From Herbaspirillum sp. YR522 (GTDB lineage: Bacteria; Pseudomonadota; Gammaproteobacteria; Burkholderiales; Burkholderiaceae_D), in assembly GCF_000282575.1 (NCBI RefSeq), contig NZ_AKJA01000034.1, positions 1 through 50,210 on the forward strand: 50,210 bases of DNA, read 5' to 3'. Position 1 is the first letter of the stretch. Every line of letters begins with the position of its first letter. Position numbers and translations under genes: made by a program. The notes below the pieces were generated by a model. That model worked only from the letters and a program-made list of their open reading frames with translations. It did not search any database and had not been told where the DNA came from. This document shows, piece after piece, positions 8,161 through 17,177 of this stretch.

Positions 8161-8309
8161 GGGGATATACATGATGACTGCCGACATACCGCGGGCTCGG
8201 CGTTGAATTTCTTCGATTGGCAAGGTCAAGCCCGGCGCTGCCAGCGGCGTGAGCCGCCTGGCACTTCGCGCCCCGTCAGCCACGGAGCGGCTCGACCCCG
8301 CACGCGCGA

Positions 8310-8756
8310 TCAGTCGCCGTACAATTTCTGCTTGAGTTCGCGACGTTGCTGCGCTTCCAGCGACAGGGTTGCCGTTGGACGGGCCAGCAGGCGCGGAACA
8401 CCGATCGGTTCACCGGTTTCTTCACACCAACCATAGTCGCCGCTGTCGATGGACACGATCGATTGCTGCACCTTCTTGAGCAGCTTGCGTTCGCGGTCGC
8501 GCGTACGCAGTTCGAGAGCGTGTTCTTCCTCGATGGTGGCGCGGTCGGCAGGATCGGGCACCAGCACGGTTTCGCGCAGGTGTTCGGTGGTTTCGCCCGC
8601 GTTCTTGAGCAATTCCTTTTCGAGCTGTTGGAGGCGGACCTTGAAGAACGCCAGCTGGGCCGGGTTCATATAGTCCTTCTCGTCCATCTTGAGGATTTGC
8701 TCTTCAGTCAGCAATGGTTGCGCTGCAGGGGTAGTTTTGGGAGTTTTGGTTGCCAC
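8310..8756 (-). CDS. dksA: DksA/TraR-family RNA polymerase-binding protein, single-cysteine type
   Basis: 148 residues from a GTG at 8756, chosen because the reading VATKTPK matches the normal start of relatives; a TTG four codons upstream is the alternative. Coiled-coil residues carry the tip motif DPADRA (68-73) that enters the RNA polymerase secondary channel. The zinc-finger positions are Cys111, Thr114, Ser132 and Ala135 instead of four cysteines, so the fold should not depend on zinc. Such forms are known as zinc-independent DksA and occur commonly in betaproteobacteria. It mediates ppGpp-linked control of transcription. The neighbouring ZnuD-like receptor suggests a tie to zinc supply, which is not proven. 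Confidence 0.92.
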   Translation of the reverse strand: MATKTPKTTPAAQPLLTEEQILKMDEKDYMNPAQLAFFKVRLQQLEKELLKNAGETTEHLRETVLVPDPADRATIEEEHALELRTRDRERKLLKKVQQSIVSIDSGDYGWCEETGEPIGVPRLLARPTATLSLEAQQRRELKQKLYGD

Positions 8757-9248
8757 TTCGCTTACTTTCAATACTACGGGTTTTTCAACTATCCAAATCC
8801 CGACGGATGCTTCGCTGCCGGAACCGGTCGCTTTTGAATCCACTTCCCTTGTCGCGTTCTTGCACCTCTTGGCTTGAAACTTGAGCGAGTGTCTGGCGGA
8901 CTTGCCTCTTGCGGCCAAACGGGCCGGAGAAGACACTGCCATTTTCGCGGTCAGGATTGTACACCAACCGCTGGCACTGCAAGTCGTTGGAGTTCGCGCG
9001 GCGCTGGCGAGGCGCCGCTGCGGCAACCCGGGCCGGCGCAGGGCTGCAAGGATGATGCGCCCCGCGGCCGCCAGCACCAGCGGCGACGCACCGGAAAACA
9101 GCATCTTTCGCGGAGCCTTTCATCACTCCCCCTACGGGTAAGGCCATGCCGGCTGATTCCGCTTAGAAATTATGATGTTGCCAGGATCAGCTGATAGTCG
9201 ACGGATCAGCAGAGTTATACCAGAAGATCGCCCCGAATGGGAGCCGCC
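8757..9248 (-). promoter_or_regulatory. Leader and promoter region of dksA
   Basis: 492 bp between the moeB stop and dksA. No convincing gene is present; open frames here have poor codon use and no ribosome binding site. On the minus strand a TACAAT box (8956-8961) lies 15 bp from TTGCAG (8977-8982), a possible but short-spaced sigma-70 promoter giving a leader of about 190 bases. A TATAAC sequence lies close to the moeB stop. I see no operator palindrome. Confidence 0.4.
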
Positions 9249-10004
9249 TCACGTATGTCGCTGGCCACACACGGAACAGCCCGGGTCGCGCCCGACGTTG
9301 ATCGAGGTCCATTCCATCTCGCGCGCATCGAGAATGAGCAGCCGCCCGGCCAGTGAGCGGCCGACGCCGGCTACCAGCTTGAGTGCCTCGGCGGCCTGCA
9401 TGGTTCCGATAATGCCCACCAGCGGCGCAAATACCCCCATGGTGGCGCATTGCACTTCGTCGAATTGGCGCTCGGGCGGGAACAGGCAGGCATAGCAGGG
9501 ACTGCCAGGGTCGCGCGAGTCGAATACGCTGACCTGGCCATCGAAGCGGATCGCCGCTCCCGACACCAACGGCACCGCAGCGACCACGCAGGCCCGGTTG
9601 ATGGCATGGCGGGTGGCAAAGTTGTCGCTGCAATCGAGTACCACGTCGGCCTGTGCCACCAGCGCCTGCAGCCGCTCGCCTGCGAGCCGCTCGGCCAGCC
9701 CGACGACCTCGATCTCGGGATTGATCTGCTGCAGTGCCTGGCGCGCCGACTCGACCTTGGGCTGGCCGACGCGCGCGGTGGTATGCATGATCTGGCGTTG
9801 CAGGTTGGTCAGGTCCACCTGGTCGTCGTCGACCAGCGTGATGCGCCCCACCCCGGCCGAGGCCAGGTACATGGCCGCCGGAGAGCCCAGCCCGCCGGCG
9901 CCGATCACCAGCGCCCGTGCGGCCAGCAGGCGCGCCTGGCCCGGGACGTCGATCTCGTCGAGCAGGATATGGCGGGAATAACGCAGCAGTTGTCGATCGT
10001 CCAT
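9249..10004 (-). CDS. moeB: MoeB/ThiF-family sulfur-carrier adenylyltransferase
   Basis: 251 residues from ATG at 10004 (MDDRQLLRYSRHILL, the normal family opening); a TTG eight codons upstream is less likely. The ATP-binding Rossmann motif is GAGGLGSPA at 36-44. Zinc is held by two CxxC pairs, Cys170/Cys173 and Cys243/Cys246, matching the spacing of E. coli MoeB. The enzyme adenylates the C-terminal glycine of a small sulfur carrier, MoaD for molybdopterin or ThiS for thiamine. No carrier gene is adjacent, so which pathway it serves is open; many betaproteobacteria use one protein for both. It follows ctpA on the same strand across a hairpin. Confidence 0.88.
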   Translation of the reverse strand: MDDRQLLRYSRHILLDEIDVPGQARLLAARALVIGAGGLGSPAAMYLASAGVGRITLVDDDQVDLTNLQRQIMHTTARVGQPKVESARQALQQINPEIEVVGLAERLAGERLQALVAQADVVLDCSDNFATRHAINRACVVAAVPLVSGAAIRFDGQVSVFDSRDPGSPCYACLFPPERQFDEVQCATMGVFAPLVGIIGTMQAAEALKLVAGVGRSLAGRLLILDAREMEWTSINVGRDPGCSVCGQRHT

Positions 10005-10074
10005 CGGGCAGGCTCTGGTGTTGGCCAAATGAAAACGGGCCGCTGACGCGACCCGCTACTACGCCAGGCATGCA

Positions 10075-10099
10075 CCGCGATACCCTAGAGGTATCGCGG
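10075..10099 (-). terminator. Perfect 10-bp hairpin between ctpA and moeB
   Basis: CCGCGATACC (10075-10084) pairs with GGTATCGCGG (10090-10099) around a five-base loop. It lies 6 bp after the ctpA stop and 70 bp before moeB. No U-tract follows on the minus strand, so partial termination, mRNA protection or processing are all possible. Confidence 0.55.
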
Positions 10100-10105
10100 G
10101 CAGCA

Positions 10106-11593
10106 TCACTTCTCGATTTTCTCGGGCGGCGTCTTGCTGTCCTTGGCGGGAGCGGCTGGCGTGGCGTTCTTGCCTTCCTCGTTGCGCACTTCCGGCTTGG
10201 CCTTGGAGACCTGCACCGGCAAGCCCTTCAGGTGGTTCAGCGCCTGGGTCAGCTGGAAGTCGTCCTTGCTGCCGAAATCGAGCGGCTTGCGCTTCTTCTC
10301 GGCGGCGATCAGGCGCTCCTCGGCCAGCTCGTCCATGGCTTGCGCCTTGACCTCGGCCGACTTGTCGGTGTCGTTGCTCAAGTGCTTGGACAGGTCGGCT
10401 TCGCGCAGGCGCAGGCCGTTCAGGCCGTCGCCGTCCGGGAACTCGTCGACCATGATGTCAGGCACGATGCCACGCGCCTGGATCGAGCGACCCTTGGGCG
10501 TGAAGTAGCGCGCCGTGGTCAGCTTGACCGCCGTGTTCTTCTCGGGCGGCAGCGCGATCACCGATTGCACCGAGCCCTTGCCGAAGGTCTGGGTACCCAT
10601 GATGGTGGCGCGCTTGTAGTCTTGCAGGGCGCCGGCGACGATCTCGGAAGCCGAGGCCGAACCGCTGTTGACCAGCACCACCATCGGCACCTTCTTGATG
10701 GCCTCCGGCAGGCGCGACAGCGGATCGTTGAGCGGGCTGGAAGCGTAGAACTCGCGCTTGGCGTAGAAAGTTGCCTTGGAGCTCGGGATCTGGCCATTGG
10801 TCGACACCACCACCGAATCCTTCGGCAGGAACGCCGCCGATACCCCGATGGCACCCGGCAGCACGCCGCCCGGATCGTTGCGCAGGTCCAGCACCAGGCC
10901 CTTCAGGTTCGGCTCCTGCGCATAGATGGCGGCCAGGCGGCGCGACATGTCATCGACCGTCGGTTCCTGGAACTGGGTCACGCGCAGCCAGGCGTAACCA
11001 GGCTCGATGACCTTGGACTTGACGCTCTGGACGCGAATCTCCTGGCGGGTGATGGTCAGGATGATCGGCTTGTCCTCTTCCTTGCGGGCGATGGTCAGCG
11101 TGATCTTGGTGTTGGGCTCGCCGCGCATCTTCTTGACCGCCTCGTCCAGCGACAGGCCCTTGACCGGGGTGCTGTCGAGACGGGTGATCAGGTCGCCTGC
11201 CTTGATCCCGGCGCGAAAGGCCGGGGAATCCTCGATCGGCGAAATCACCTTCACGTAGCCGTCTTCCATGCCGACCTCGATACCCAGGCCGACGAACTTG
11301 CCCATGGTGCCTTCGCGCAGCTCCTTGTAGGCCTTCTTGTCGAGATAGGCGGAATGCGGGTCAAGCGAGGCCACCATGCCCGAAATGGCTTCGGTGAGCA
11401 GCTTCTTGTCTTCTACCGGTTCCACGTAGTCCGACTTGATCAGACCGAAGACATCGGTCAACTGGCGCATCTCCTCCAGCGGCAAGGCCGCCATCACATT
11501 CTTCTGCGCGATGGCGTCGAACTGAATCATCGCCGTGGCGCCCGCCACCATGCCCAACCCGATCAGACTGATATTCTTGAGTTTGCTGCCCAT
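10106..11593 (-). CDS. ctpA: Carboxy-terminal processing protease (S41 family)
   Basis: 495 residues. A membrane anchor or signal (residues about 7-25) directs it to the periplasm. A PDZ domain spans roughly 90-170 and the S41 protease domain follows. The catalytic pair is Ser314 in GSASASEI and Lys339 in TFGKG, 25 residues apart as in E. coli Prc. The C-terminal tail is Lys/Ala/Pro-rich and probably disordered. Such proteases trim periplasmic proteins, including peptidoglycan hydrolases. It begins 3 bp after the envC stop, and the coupling with a murein hydrolase activator suggests joint work in cell-wall remodelling. Confidence 0.93.
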   Translation of the reverse strand: MGSKLKNISLIGLGMVAGATAMIQFDAIAQKNVMAALPLEEMRQLTDVFGLIKSDYVEPVEDKKLLTEAISGMVASLDPHSAYLDKKAYKELREGTMGKFVGLGIEVGMEDGYVKVISPIEDSPAFRAGIKAGDLITRLDSTPVKGLSLDEAVKKMRGEPNTKITLTIARKEEDKPIILTITRQEIRVQSVKSKVIEPGYAWLRVTQFQEPTVDDMSRRLAAIYAQEPNLKGLVLDLRNDPGGVLPGAIGVSAAFLPKDSVVVSTNGQIPSSKATFYAKREFYASSPLNDPLSRLPEAIKKVPMVVLVNSGSASASEIVAGALQDYKRATIMGTQTFGKGSVQSVIALPPEKNTAVKLTTARYFTPKGRSIQARGIVPDIMVDEFPDGDGLNGLRLREADLSKHLSNDTDKSAEVKAQAMDELAEERLIAAEKKRKPLDFGSKDDFQLTQALNHLKGLPVQVSKAKPEVRNEEGKNATPAAPAKDSKTPPEKIEK

Positions 11594-11596
11594 GTG

Positions 11597-13039
11597 TCAC
11601 CTAGTAGTTACCCACGTGAGTGGGTCGAATGCGCGGCCCTGATGCCGCATTTCAAAGTATAAACCCGATTGCTCGTTACCGCCGCTATTGCCCGCAGTGG
11701 CGATGGTTTCGCCACCCTTGACCACATCCCCGGCGCGCTTGAGGATGGCCTGGTTGTTGCCATAGATGGTCATGTACTGGTTGCCGTGGTCGACGATCAC
11801 CAGGTTGCCGAAGCCGCGCAGCCAGTCGGCAAACACTACCCGCCCACCGGCCACGGCCCTGACTTCGGCCCCTTCGGCGGCGCGAATGAACAGGCCCCGT
11901 GAGCTTGGTCCGTCGCCGCGCCGGCTGCCGAACCTGGCCGCCAGGTCACCCCTTACCGGCAAGCGCAGCTGGCCGCGCTGGCTGGCGAACGGCTTGCCGA
12001 AATTCTCCGACTGCGGTTCAGGCACCGTGTCGTTGCGTCCCAGCGAAGCCGATTGCGGTGGTTCGTCGTCGTCGATGGCATCGGACGGATCGGGCATCCT
12101 GGGGGCCGGCTTGCCGGCCTTGGCTGCCTGCGCGGCCCTTTCGGCGGCCCGCGCACGCTGCTCGGCCAGTCGCTTCTCGCGTTCGGCACGGGCTTTGGCC
12201 AATTGTTCCTGCCGGCGCTTTTCGCGCGCCTCGGCCTCTGCCTTCTTCTGCTGCTCGATCAGTTGCGCCAGGCGGTCGACCAGGCTCGACAGGCGTTGCT
12301 GGTCCTGTTCGATATGCCCGACTTCCTTGCGCTGGGCGCTCAAGCGCGTCGACAGCTGCGACAACAGCGTCGCCCGCTTGGCCTTTTCCTTCTCCAGGGT
12401 CTGCTTCTGCTCGTTCTCTTCCTGGGCGATCTCTTCGAGTTCGAACTTGGCGTTCTGGGTCTCGGCCTTGTTGCTGCGAATGGCCTGCAGGTTGGCACGC
12501 AGCGTGTCGATCAGCTTGGCCTGCGCCTGCGATACATAACCCAGGTATTGCAGTTCGCGATTGATGCGATTGGGGTTGTCGCCCGACAGCAGCAGCTTGA
12601 TGCGGTCTTCGTTGCCGGCCACGTACTGCTCGCGCAGCAATCGCGACAGCTGCGCCTGCTGCGCATTGACCTGGGCGCTCAACTGGTTGAGCTGGCGTAC
12701 CAGTTGCGCCAGTCGGCTCTCGGTCTGTTGCTGCTCCAGTGCCAGGTCGCGCAGCGAGCGGTTGGCGCGCGAGATGGCCTGCTCGGAGGCAGCCAGCGCA
12801 TCGGCCGCGTTACCCTTGGCGGCCTCGGTCTGGTCGATATCGCGCTTGAGCGCCGACAGGCGCTGGCGCAGGTCGGCCTGCTCCTTCTCGGCCGCCTGCT
12901 TCTGGCGGGTGCGTTCGGTGATCGCCTGGGCCTGCACGGTGCCAGCCGGCAGCAAGCCCATGACGCCCAGCGCCAGCAGCAGGACGGCCGCACCGCACGC
13001 CGGATGCCAACCCGCCGGACGAACCAGCGCCAGCGGCAC
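11597..13039 (-). CDS. envC: EnvC-like murein hydrolase activator (degenerate M23/LytM)
   Basis: 480 residues from a GTG at 13039; no ATG is available in frame before the signal peptide, which ends near VQAQA at about residue 38. Residues about 40-300 form long Gln/Glu/Arg-rich coiled coils. The C-terminal LytM domain lacks the zinc ligands: the first histidine motif is replaced by RGLFIRAAEG, and HxH by YFEMRH. It therefore should not cut peptidoglycan itself but activate amidases at the division site, as EnvC does for AmiA/AmiB. It sits between gpmA (98 bp away) and ctpA (3 bp), a conserved betaproteobacterial order. Confidence 0.9.
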   Translation of the reverse strand: MPLALVRPAGWHPACGAAVLLLALGVMGLLPAGTVQAQAITERTRQKQAAEKEQADLRQRLSALKRDIDQTEAAKGNAADALAASEQAISRANRSLRDLALEQQQTESRLAQLVRQLNQLSAQVNAQQAQLSRLLREQYVAGNEDRIKLLLSGDNPNRINRELQYLGYVSQAQAKLIDTLRANLQAIRSNKAETQNAKFELEEIAQEENEQKQTLEKEKAKRATLLSQLSTRLSAQRKEVGHIEQDQQRLSSLVDRLAQLIEQQKKAEAEAREKRRQEQLAKARAEREKRLAEQRARAAERAAQAAKAGKPAPRMPDPSDAIDDDEPPQSASLGRNDTVPEPQSENFGKPFASQRGQLRLPVRGDLAARFGSRRGDGPSSRGLFIRAAEGAEVRAVAGGRVVFADWLRGFGNLVIVDHGNQYMTIYGNNQAILKRAGDVVKGGETIATAGNSGGNEQSGLYFEMRHQGRAFDPLTWVTTR

Positions 13040-13137
13040 GCCGGACCGGGGTCGGGCATGCAGCGATGGCAGGGTTTTGCCGGGATGGGCGTCGTCGGAC
13101 CTGGCGGTCCGGCCGGGACGACTGAGAAAACGCAGTT

Positions 13138-13884
13138 TTATTTCGACTTCCCTTGGTTGGCCACGGCCTTGAGCGCGGCGTCGATGGCGGACTGGTCGCC
13201 CAGATAGTAGCTCTTGATCGGCTTGAGATCGGCGTCCAGCTCATACACCAACGGCTGGCCGTTGGGGATGTTCAGGCCGACGATATCGTTGTCGCTGATG
13301 CCGTCGAGGTACTTGATCAGGGCCCGCAAGCTGTTGCCGTGGGCCGAGATGATGATCTGCTTGCCGGCGCGAATGGCCGGAGCGATCGAATCGTTCCACG
13401 CCGGCAGCACCCGGGCCACGGTGTCCTTCAGACATTCGGTCAGCGGGATTTGTTCGCGTGCCAGCCCGGCGTAGCGCGGATCGTCGTACGACGCACGCGG
13501 GTCGTCCTCGGCCAGCGGATTGGGCGGGGTGTCATAGCTGCGGCGCCAGACCAGCACCTGCTCGTCGCCGTACTGGGCGGCGGTCTCGGCCTTGTTCAAG
13601 CCTTGCAGCGCACCGTAGTGGCGCTCGTTGAGACGCCAGTCGTTCTTGACCGGGACATACATCTGGTCCATTTCGTCCAGCGTGGTCCACAAGGTGCGGA
13701 TGGCACGCTTGAGCACCGAGGTGTACGCCAGGTCGAACACAAACCCGGCTTCCTTGAGCAACTTGCCGGCCTGGCGCGCTTCGGCCACGCCCTTCTCGGT
13801 CAGGTCGACGTCGACCCAGCCGGTGAACCGGTTGGCCAGATTCCAGGTCGATTCGCCGTGGCGCATGAATACGATTTTGTACAT
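13138..13884 (-). CDS. gpmA: 2,3-bisphosphoglycerate-dependent phosphoglycerate mutase
   Basis: 248 residues, the standard length. The phosphohistidine motif RHGES lies at 8-12, with His9 as the nucleophile, and the second active-site histidine is in the [11 protein letters not shown] segment. It interconverts 3- and 2-phosphoglycerate in cytoplasmic glycolysis and gluconeogenesis. It is the first gene of the minus-strand run toward envC and ctpA and diverges from the rhodanese operon across 170 bp. Confidence 0.96.
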   Translation of the reverse strand: MYKIVFMRHGESTWNLANRFTGWVDVDLTEKGVAEARQAGKLLKEAGFVFDLAYTSVLKRAIRTLWTTLDEMDQMYVPVKNDWRLNERHYGALQGLNKAETAAQYGDEQVLVWRRSYDTPPNPLAEDDPRASYDDPRYAGLAREQIPLTECLKDTVARVLPAWNDSIAPAIRAGKQIIISAHGNSLRALIKYLDGISDNDIVGLNIPNGQPLVYELDADLKPIKSYYLGDQSAIDAALKAVANQGKSK

Positions 13885-14018
13885 AGTTGGCTTTTTGATG
13901 GATGGAAAAAGCGGTGCAGGGAAGTCCGGGGGCGGCGCGGGGCGCCATGCACCGAAGAGCTTCCGGGCCCCGAAGGGCCGCGCGATCCGATAATGCGGAT
14001 CGACAACTGCTTCTATTT

Positions 14019-14024
14019 TATAAT
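14019..14024 (+). promoter_or_regulatory. TATAAT -10-like box upstream of the rhodanese gene
   Basis: A perfect TATAAT lies 31 bp before the plus-strand ATG at 14055, in a short AT-rich island of the gpmA/rhodanese divergent region. The matching -35 position is not a good TTGACA; TCGACA is present but only 13 bp away. The overlapping complement TTATAAAATAG could serve gpmA instead. Confidence 0.35.
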
Positions 14025-14054
14025 GCCGGGATTAAGTAAACCCATTGGACCGCC

Positions 14055-14468
14055 GTGAAATTCATCATCGACAATATTTTCCTGATCGCACTGGCGCTGG
14101 TATCGGGCGTGGCACTGCTGGTGCCCTACCTGCAACAGCGCGGCAACAAGCTTTCCCTGCTGCAGGCAACCCAGATGCTCAACCAGGGCAAGACCCTGGT
14201 GCTGGACGTACGTGAGGCCGACCAGTTCGCCGCCGGCCACCTGCGCGACGCCCGTAACATCCCGCTCAAGGAGTTGCCACAGCGCATCGGCGAACTCGAC
14301 AAGCTCAAGGGCCGCCCGGTGATCGTGGTGTGCCAGAACGGCAGCCAGGCCATGAAGGCCGAGTCTGCCCTGAAAAAGGCCGGCTTTGCCGATGTATATG
14401 GCCTCCAGGGCGGCATCTCCGCCTGGCAAGGCCAGGGCCTGCCGCTGACCGTAAAGGATGCAAAATGA
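14055..14468 (+). CDS. Membrane-anchored rhodanese-domain protein
   Basis: 137 residues. One N-terminal transmembrane helix (about 7-25) is followed by a single rhodanese domain with LDVREADQFAAGH and the catalytic Cys93 in VVVCQNGSQA. It is related to E. coli YibN and probably moves sulfane sulfur at the inner membrane, on the cytoplasmic side by analogy. Its TGA overlaps the grxC ATG by four bases, so the two are translationally coupled; secB and gpsA follow, the same order as yibN-grxC-secB-gpsA in enterobacteria. Confidence 0.9.
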   Translation: MKFIIDNIFLIALALVSGVALLVPYLQQRGNKLSLLQATQMLNQGKTLVLDVREADQFAAGHLRDARNIPLKELPQRIGELDKLKGRPVIVVCQNGSQAMKAESALKKAGFADVYGLQGGISAWQGQGLPLTVKDAK

Positions 14469-14725
14469 GCGCCCCGGTAGTCATGTATTGCACGGCCGTC
14501 TGCCCTTATTGCGTCATGGCCGAACGCCTGCTGAACAACAAGGGCATCACCGAGATCCAGAAAATCCGCGTCGATCTCGAACCCCAGCAACGTGACCTGA
14601 TGATTCAGAAGACCGGTCGCCGCACGGTGCCCCAGATCTATATCGGCGATACCCACGTGGGTGGCTTCGACGACCTGAACGCCCTCGAACGCGCCGGCAA
14701 GCTCGACCCCCTGCTGCAAGGCTGA
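14465..14725 (+). CDS. grxC: Glutaredoxin 3
   Basis: 86 residues from the ATG at 14465 that overlaps the previous stop. The active site is CPYC at 13-16, preceded by another cysteine at 9. The TVPQIYIG segment carries the cis-proline, and GGFDDL is the glutathione-binding motif. It reduces disulfides and glutathione mixed disulfides in the cytoplasm. The conserved neighbourhood with rhodanese and secB supports the grxC name. Confidence 0.95.
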   Translation: MSAPVVMYCTAVCPYCVMAERLLNNKGITEIQKIRVDLEPQQRDLMIQKTGRRTVPQIYIGDTHVGGFDDLNALERAGKLDPLLQG

Positions 14726-14779
14726 CGCTGCAACGGCCTGCACACTTTTAACTGACTTTAACGATACTGAAAGAGATCC

Positions 14780-15271
14780 ATGTCGGAACAGACCCAACAG
14801 ACTGAACAACAACCCGTCTTCCAGATCCAGCGCGTTTACCTGAAGGACCTGTCGCTGGAGCAACCGAATTCGCCGCAGATCTTCCTTGAGCAGGAATCGC
14901 CTTCGATCGAAGTGGCCGTCGACGTCAACGCCGAAGTGCTGGCCGAAGGCGTGTTCGAATCGGCCGTGACCATCACCGTCACCGCCAAGATCAAGGACAA
15001 GGTCGCCTTCCTGGTCGAGGGCAAGCAAGCCGGTATCTTCGAGATCCGCAACGTGCCGGCCGAGCAACTGGACCCGCTGCTGGGCATCGGCTGCCCCAAC
15101 ATCATCTATCCGTACCTGCGCGCCAACATCGCCGATGCCATCACCCGCGCAGGTTTCCCGCCGGTGCACCTGGCCGAGATCAACTTCGAGGTGTTCTATC
15201 AACAGCGCCTGCAGGCGCTGGCCGAGCAACAGGACGCAACCCTGGTCAGCGGCTCGAACGCAGTCAACTGA
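14780..15271 (+). CDS. secB: Protein-export chaperone SecB
   Basis: 163 residues, usual length for betaproteobacterial SecB. It has [16 protein letters not shown] near the start and the [13 protein letters not shown] segment in the core. It forms a tetramer that keeps preproteins unfolded and hands them to SecA. It is 54 bp downstream of grxC in the same orientation. The C-terminus is slightly extended past the family core with a Gln/Ala-rich tail. Confidence 0.97.
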   Translation: MSEQTQQTEQQPVFQIQRVYLKDLSLEQPNSPQIFLEQESPSIEVAVDVNAEVLAEGVFESAVTITVTAKIKDKVAFLVEGKQAGIFEIRNVPAEQLDPLLGIGCPNIIYPYLRANIADAITRAGFPPVHLAEINFEVFYQQRLQALAEQQDATLVSGSNAVN

Positions 15272-15365
15272 TCTGGCGTGCCGGCCGCCATCGGGCGGCC
15301 CGGCCATTTCCTGCCTGGCCGGTGCCCATGCGAGCGCCGGCCAGCGATCCTGCGAAAGACTTCCC

Positions 15366-15812
15366 ATGAAACTGCCCTTGTTCATCGCGGCCACGGTCCT
15401 GGGATCGACCCTGGCCCATCAGGCCTGCGCGCTCGATTTCAAATCCGTCGGTGGCGCCCCGGCAATCATGTACGACGCACCGTCCGAAAAGGGCCGGCGC
15501 GTGTATGTGGCGCCGCGCGGCATGCCGGTCGAAGTCGTGGTGACCTACGGTGAATGGAGCAAGGTGCGCGACGCCGCCGGTACCTTGTCCTGGATCCAGT
15601 CCAAGGCCCTCACCCCCAAGCGCATGCTGGTCGTCAGTGCTGCCAACGCGCGCGTGTTCACCACTGCCGACGAAGCCAGCCCGGTGGTCTTCACCGCCGA
15701 CAAGAACGTGCTGCTGGAGATGATCGAAAGCCCCAGCAACGGCTGGGTCAAGGTTCGCCATCGTGACGGCCAGAGCGGTTTGGCCAAGGTCGGCGACGTA
15801 TGGGGCGACTAG
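15366..15812 (+). CDS. Secreted SH3-like domain protein
   Basis: 148 residues from ATG at 15366, chosen because it opens a signal peptide ([13 protein letters not shown], cleavage after QACA). The mature part holds two bacterial SH3-type repeats: one around residues 30-80 with [13 protein letters not shown] and WSKVRD, and a second at 90-145 with [12 protein letters not shown] and [10 protein letters not shown]. Such periplasmic domains usually bind cell wall or partner proteins. Between secB and gpsA it is probably co-transcribed. The exact role is unknown. Confidence 0.85.
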   Translation: MKLPLFIAATVLGSTLAHQACALDFKSVGGAPAIMYDAPSEKGRRVYVAPRGMPVEVVVTYGEWSKVRDAAGTLSWIQSKALTPKRMLVVSAANARVFTTADEASPVVFTADKNVLLEMIESPSNGWVKVRHRDGQSGLAKVGDVWGD

Positions 15813-15841
15813 GCCCCACTGCACCCGAGCCACCTACTTCC

Positions 15842-16843
15842 ATGAACATCACCATTCTCGGCGCCGGCGCCTGGGGCACGGCACTGGCCATCACACTGGC
15901 GCGCCGGCATGACGTCGTGCTGTGGGGACGCAACCGCGATGCCATGGCCGAGGCGCAACAGGCGCGCGAAAACCGTGCCTACCTGCCCGGCCTGCCGTTA
16001 CCGGATGCGCTCACCGTCAGCGCCGACTTCGACCTGGCGGTCGATCACGTCTGCCGCGATCCATCATCATTGCTGATCGTGGCCTCGTCGGTGGCCGGCT
16101 TGCGCGGCCTGGCCGGCCAGCTGCGTGATCGCGCCATTCCCAACCTGGTCTGGCTATGCAAGGGACTGGAAGAACAGTCCCGTTTGCTGCCGCACCAGAT
16201 CGTGCAGCAGGTATTGGGCGACAAGATCGCCGCCGGCGCCCTGTCGGGGCCCTCGTTCGCCCAGGAAGTGGCACGCGGCCTGCCCTGCGCCCTGACCATC
16301 GCCGGTGGCGACGCCGCACTTTGCCAACGGGTAGTCACGGCCGTCCACGGCGGCAATATCCGTATCTATTCCAGCGACGACCTGATCGGGGTCGAGATCG
16401 GCGGCGCCGTCAAGAACATCCTGGCCATCGCCACGGGCGTGGCCGACGGCCTGCAACTGGGCCTCAACGCCCGCGCCGCGCTGATCACCCGGGGCCTGGC
16501 CGAGATCACCCGGCTCGGGGTCGCGCTGGGCGGGCGTCCGGAGACCTTCATGGGGCTGTCCGGGGTGGGCGACCTGATCCTCACCTGCACCGGCGACCTG
16601 TCGCGCAATCGTCGGGTCGGACTGGGATTGGCGCAGAACAAGAAGCTCGACGACATCGTGACCGAACTGGGCCACGTGGCCGAGGGCGTACGCTGCGCCC
16701 AGGCCGTGCGCGAACTGGCGCGCGAGAGACAGGTAGACATGCCGATCACCGACGCGGTGGCCGCAGCCCTGTTCGATGGGGTGTCAGTGCAGGATATGGT
16801 GGCGCGCCTGCTGGCGCGGGACGCACGGGAAGAAACGGTCTAG
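15842..16843 (+). CDS. gpsA: Glycerol-3-phosphate dehydrogenase (NAD(P)+)
   Basis: 333 residues from ATG at 15842, which begins [16 protein letters not shown], the family's dinucleotide-binding motif. Other marks are [16 protein letters not shown] and the catalytic lysine in [13 protein letters not shown]. It reduces dihydroxyacetone phosphate to sn-glycerol 3-phosphate for phospholipid synthesis. It is the last gene of the plus-strand run from rhodanese and is followed at once by a strong terminator. Confidence 0.96.
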   Translation: MNITILGAGAWGTALAITLARRHDVVLWGRNRDAMAEAQQARENRAYLPGLPLPDALTVSADFDLAVDHVCRDPSSLLIVASSVAGLRGLAGQLRDRAIPNLVWLCKGLEEQSRLLPHQIVQQVLGDKIAAGALSGPSFAQEVARGLPCALTIAGGDAALCQRVVTAVHGGNIRIYSSDDLIGVEIGGAVKNILAIATGVADGLQLGLNARAALITRGLAEITRLGVALGGRPETFMGLSGVGDLILTCTGDLSRNRRVGLGLAQNKKLDDIVTELGHVAEGVRCAQAVRELARERQVDMPITDAVAAALFDGVSVQDMVARLLARDAREETV

Positions 16844-16856
16844 GCACTGCAAAAAC

Positions 16857-16894
16857 AACAGTCCCCACCGACGGCGACGCCGGTGGGGACTGTT
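16857..16894. terminator. Bidirectional intrinsic terminator after gpsA
   Basis: A perfect 14-bp stem (16857-16870 with 16881-16894) with a ten-base loop, preceded by AAAAA and followed by TTTT. It lies between the converging ends of gpsA and the 77-residue gene and can end transcription from both sides. Confidence 0.9.
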
Positions 16895-16943
16895 TTCGTG
16901 ACGGCCTCGGATGCTGCCTAGCGCAGCTCGGCAGCCGCCTGAC

Positions 16944-17177
16944 TCAGCGCGCGATGATATCGCTCTGCATCTTCGGGCGCTTGAAGCGCTGTGGCGACCC
17001 ACCTTCGACGACGTCGTCCATGTGCTTGGAAATCTTGTCGTAGGCCGAGCAGTCGTCGGCTTCGTCCTTGATGCGCTTGCTCAGGCGCGATGGGCGCGAC
17101 TCGCCGGACATGACCAACTGCGCGGCGCGGCCGGCGTGATTGCGATTGACGGATTTATTGCGTTGAATGGCTTGCAT
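16944..17177 (-). CDS. Small basic protein, function unknown
   Basis: 77 residues from ATG at 17177, with a good AGAAGGAAG ribosome binding site and GC-rich third positions like the surrounding genes, so it is likely real. It is highly charged and hydrophilic (many Arg, Lys, Asp, Ser), has one cysteine in DDCSAYDK, and shows no signal peptide or membrane segment. I recognise no domain. It stands alone: convergent with gpsA, and with a 450-bp low-GC region upstream that carries two palindromes close to its start. A small stress- or nucleic-acid-associated protein is possible but unproven. Confidence 0.7.
   Translation of the reverse strand: MQAIQRNKSVNRNHAGRAAQLVMSGESRPSRLSKRIKDEADDCSAYDKISKHMDDVVEGGSPQRFKRPKMQSDIIAR

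Noticed and set aside
7572-8309. Zur operator near the ZnuD-like receptor
   Set aside because: Both gaps are GC-rich, and I found no AT-rich palindrome of the Zur-box kind.
8785-9147. Possible small protein gene between moeB and dksA
   Set aside because: Composition is Arg/Ala-rich without a ribosome binding site; more likely the dksA leader.
9917-11662. Long plus-strand open frame opposite ctpA (581 codons)
   Set aside because: It is a high-GC antisense shadow; the minus-strand frame has the clear S41 protease motifs and a proper start.
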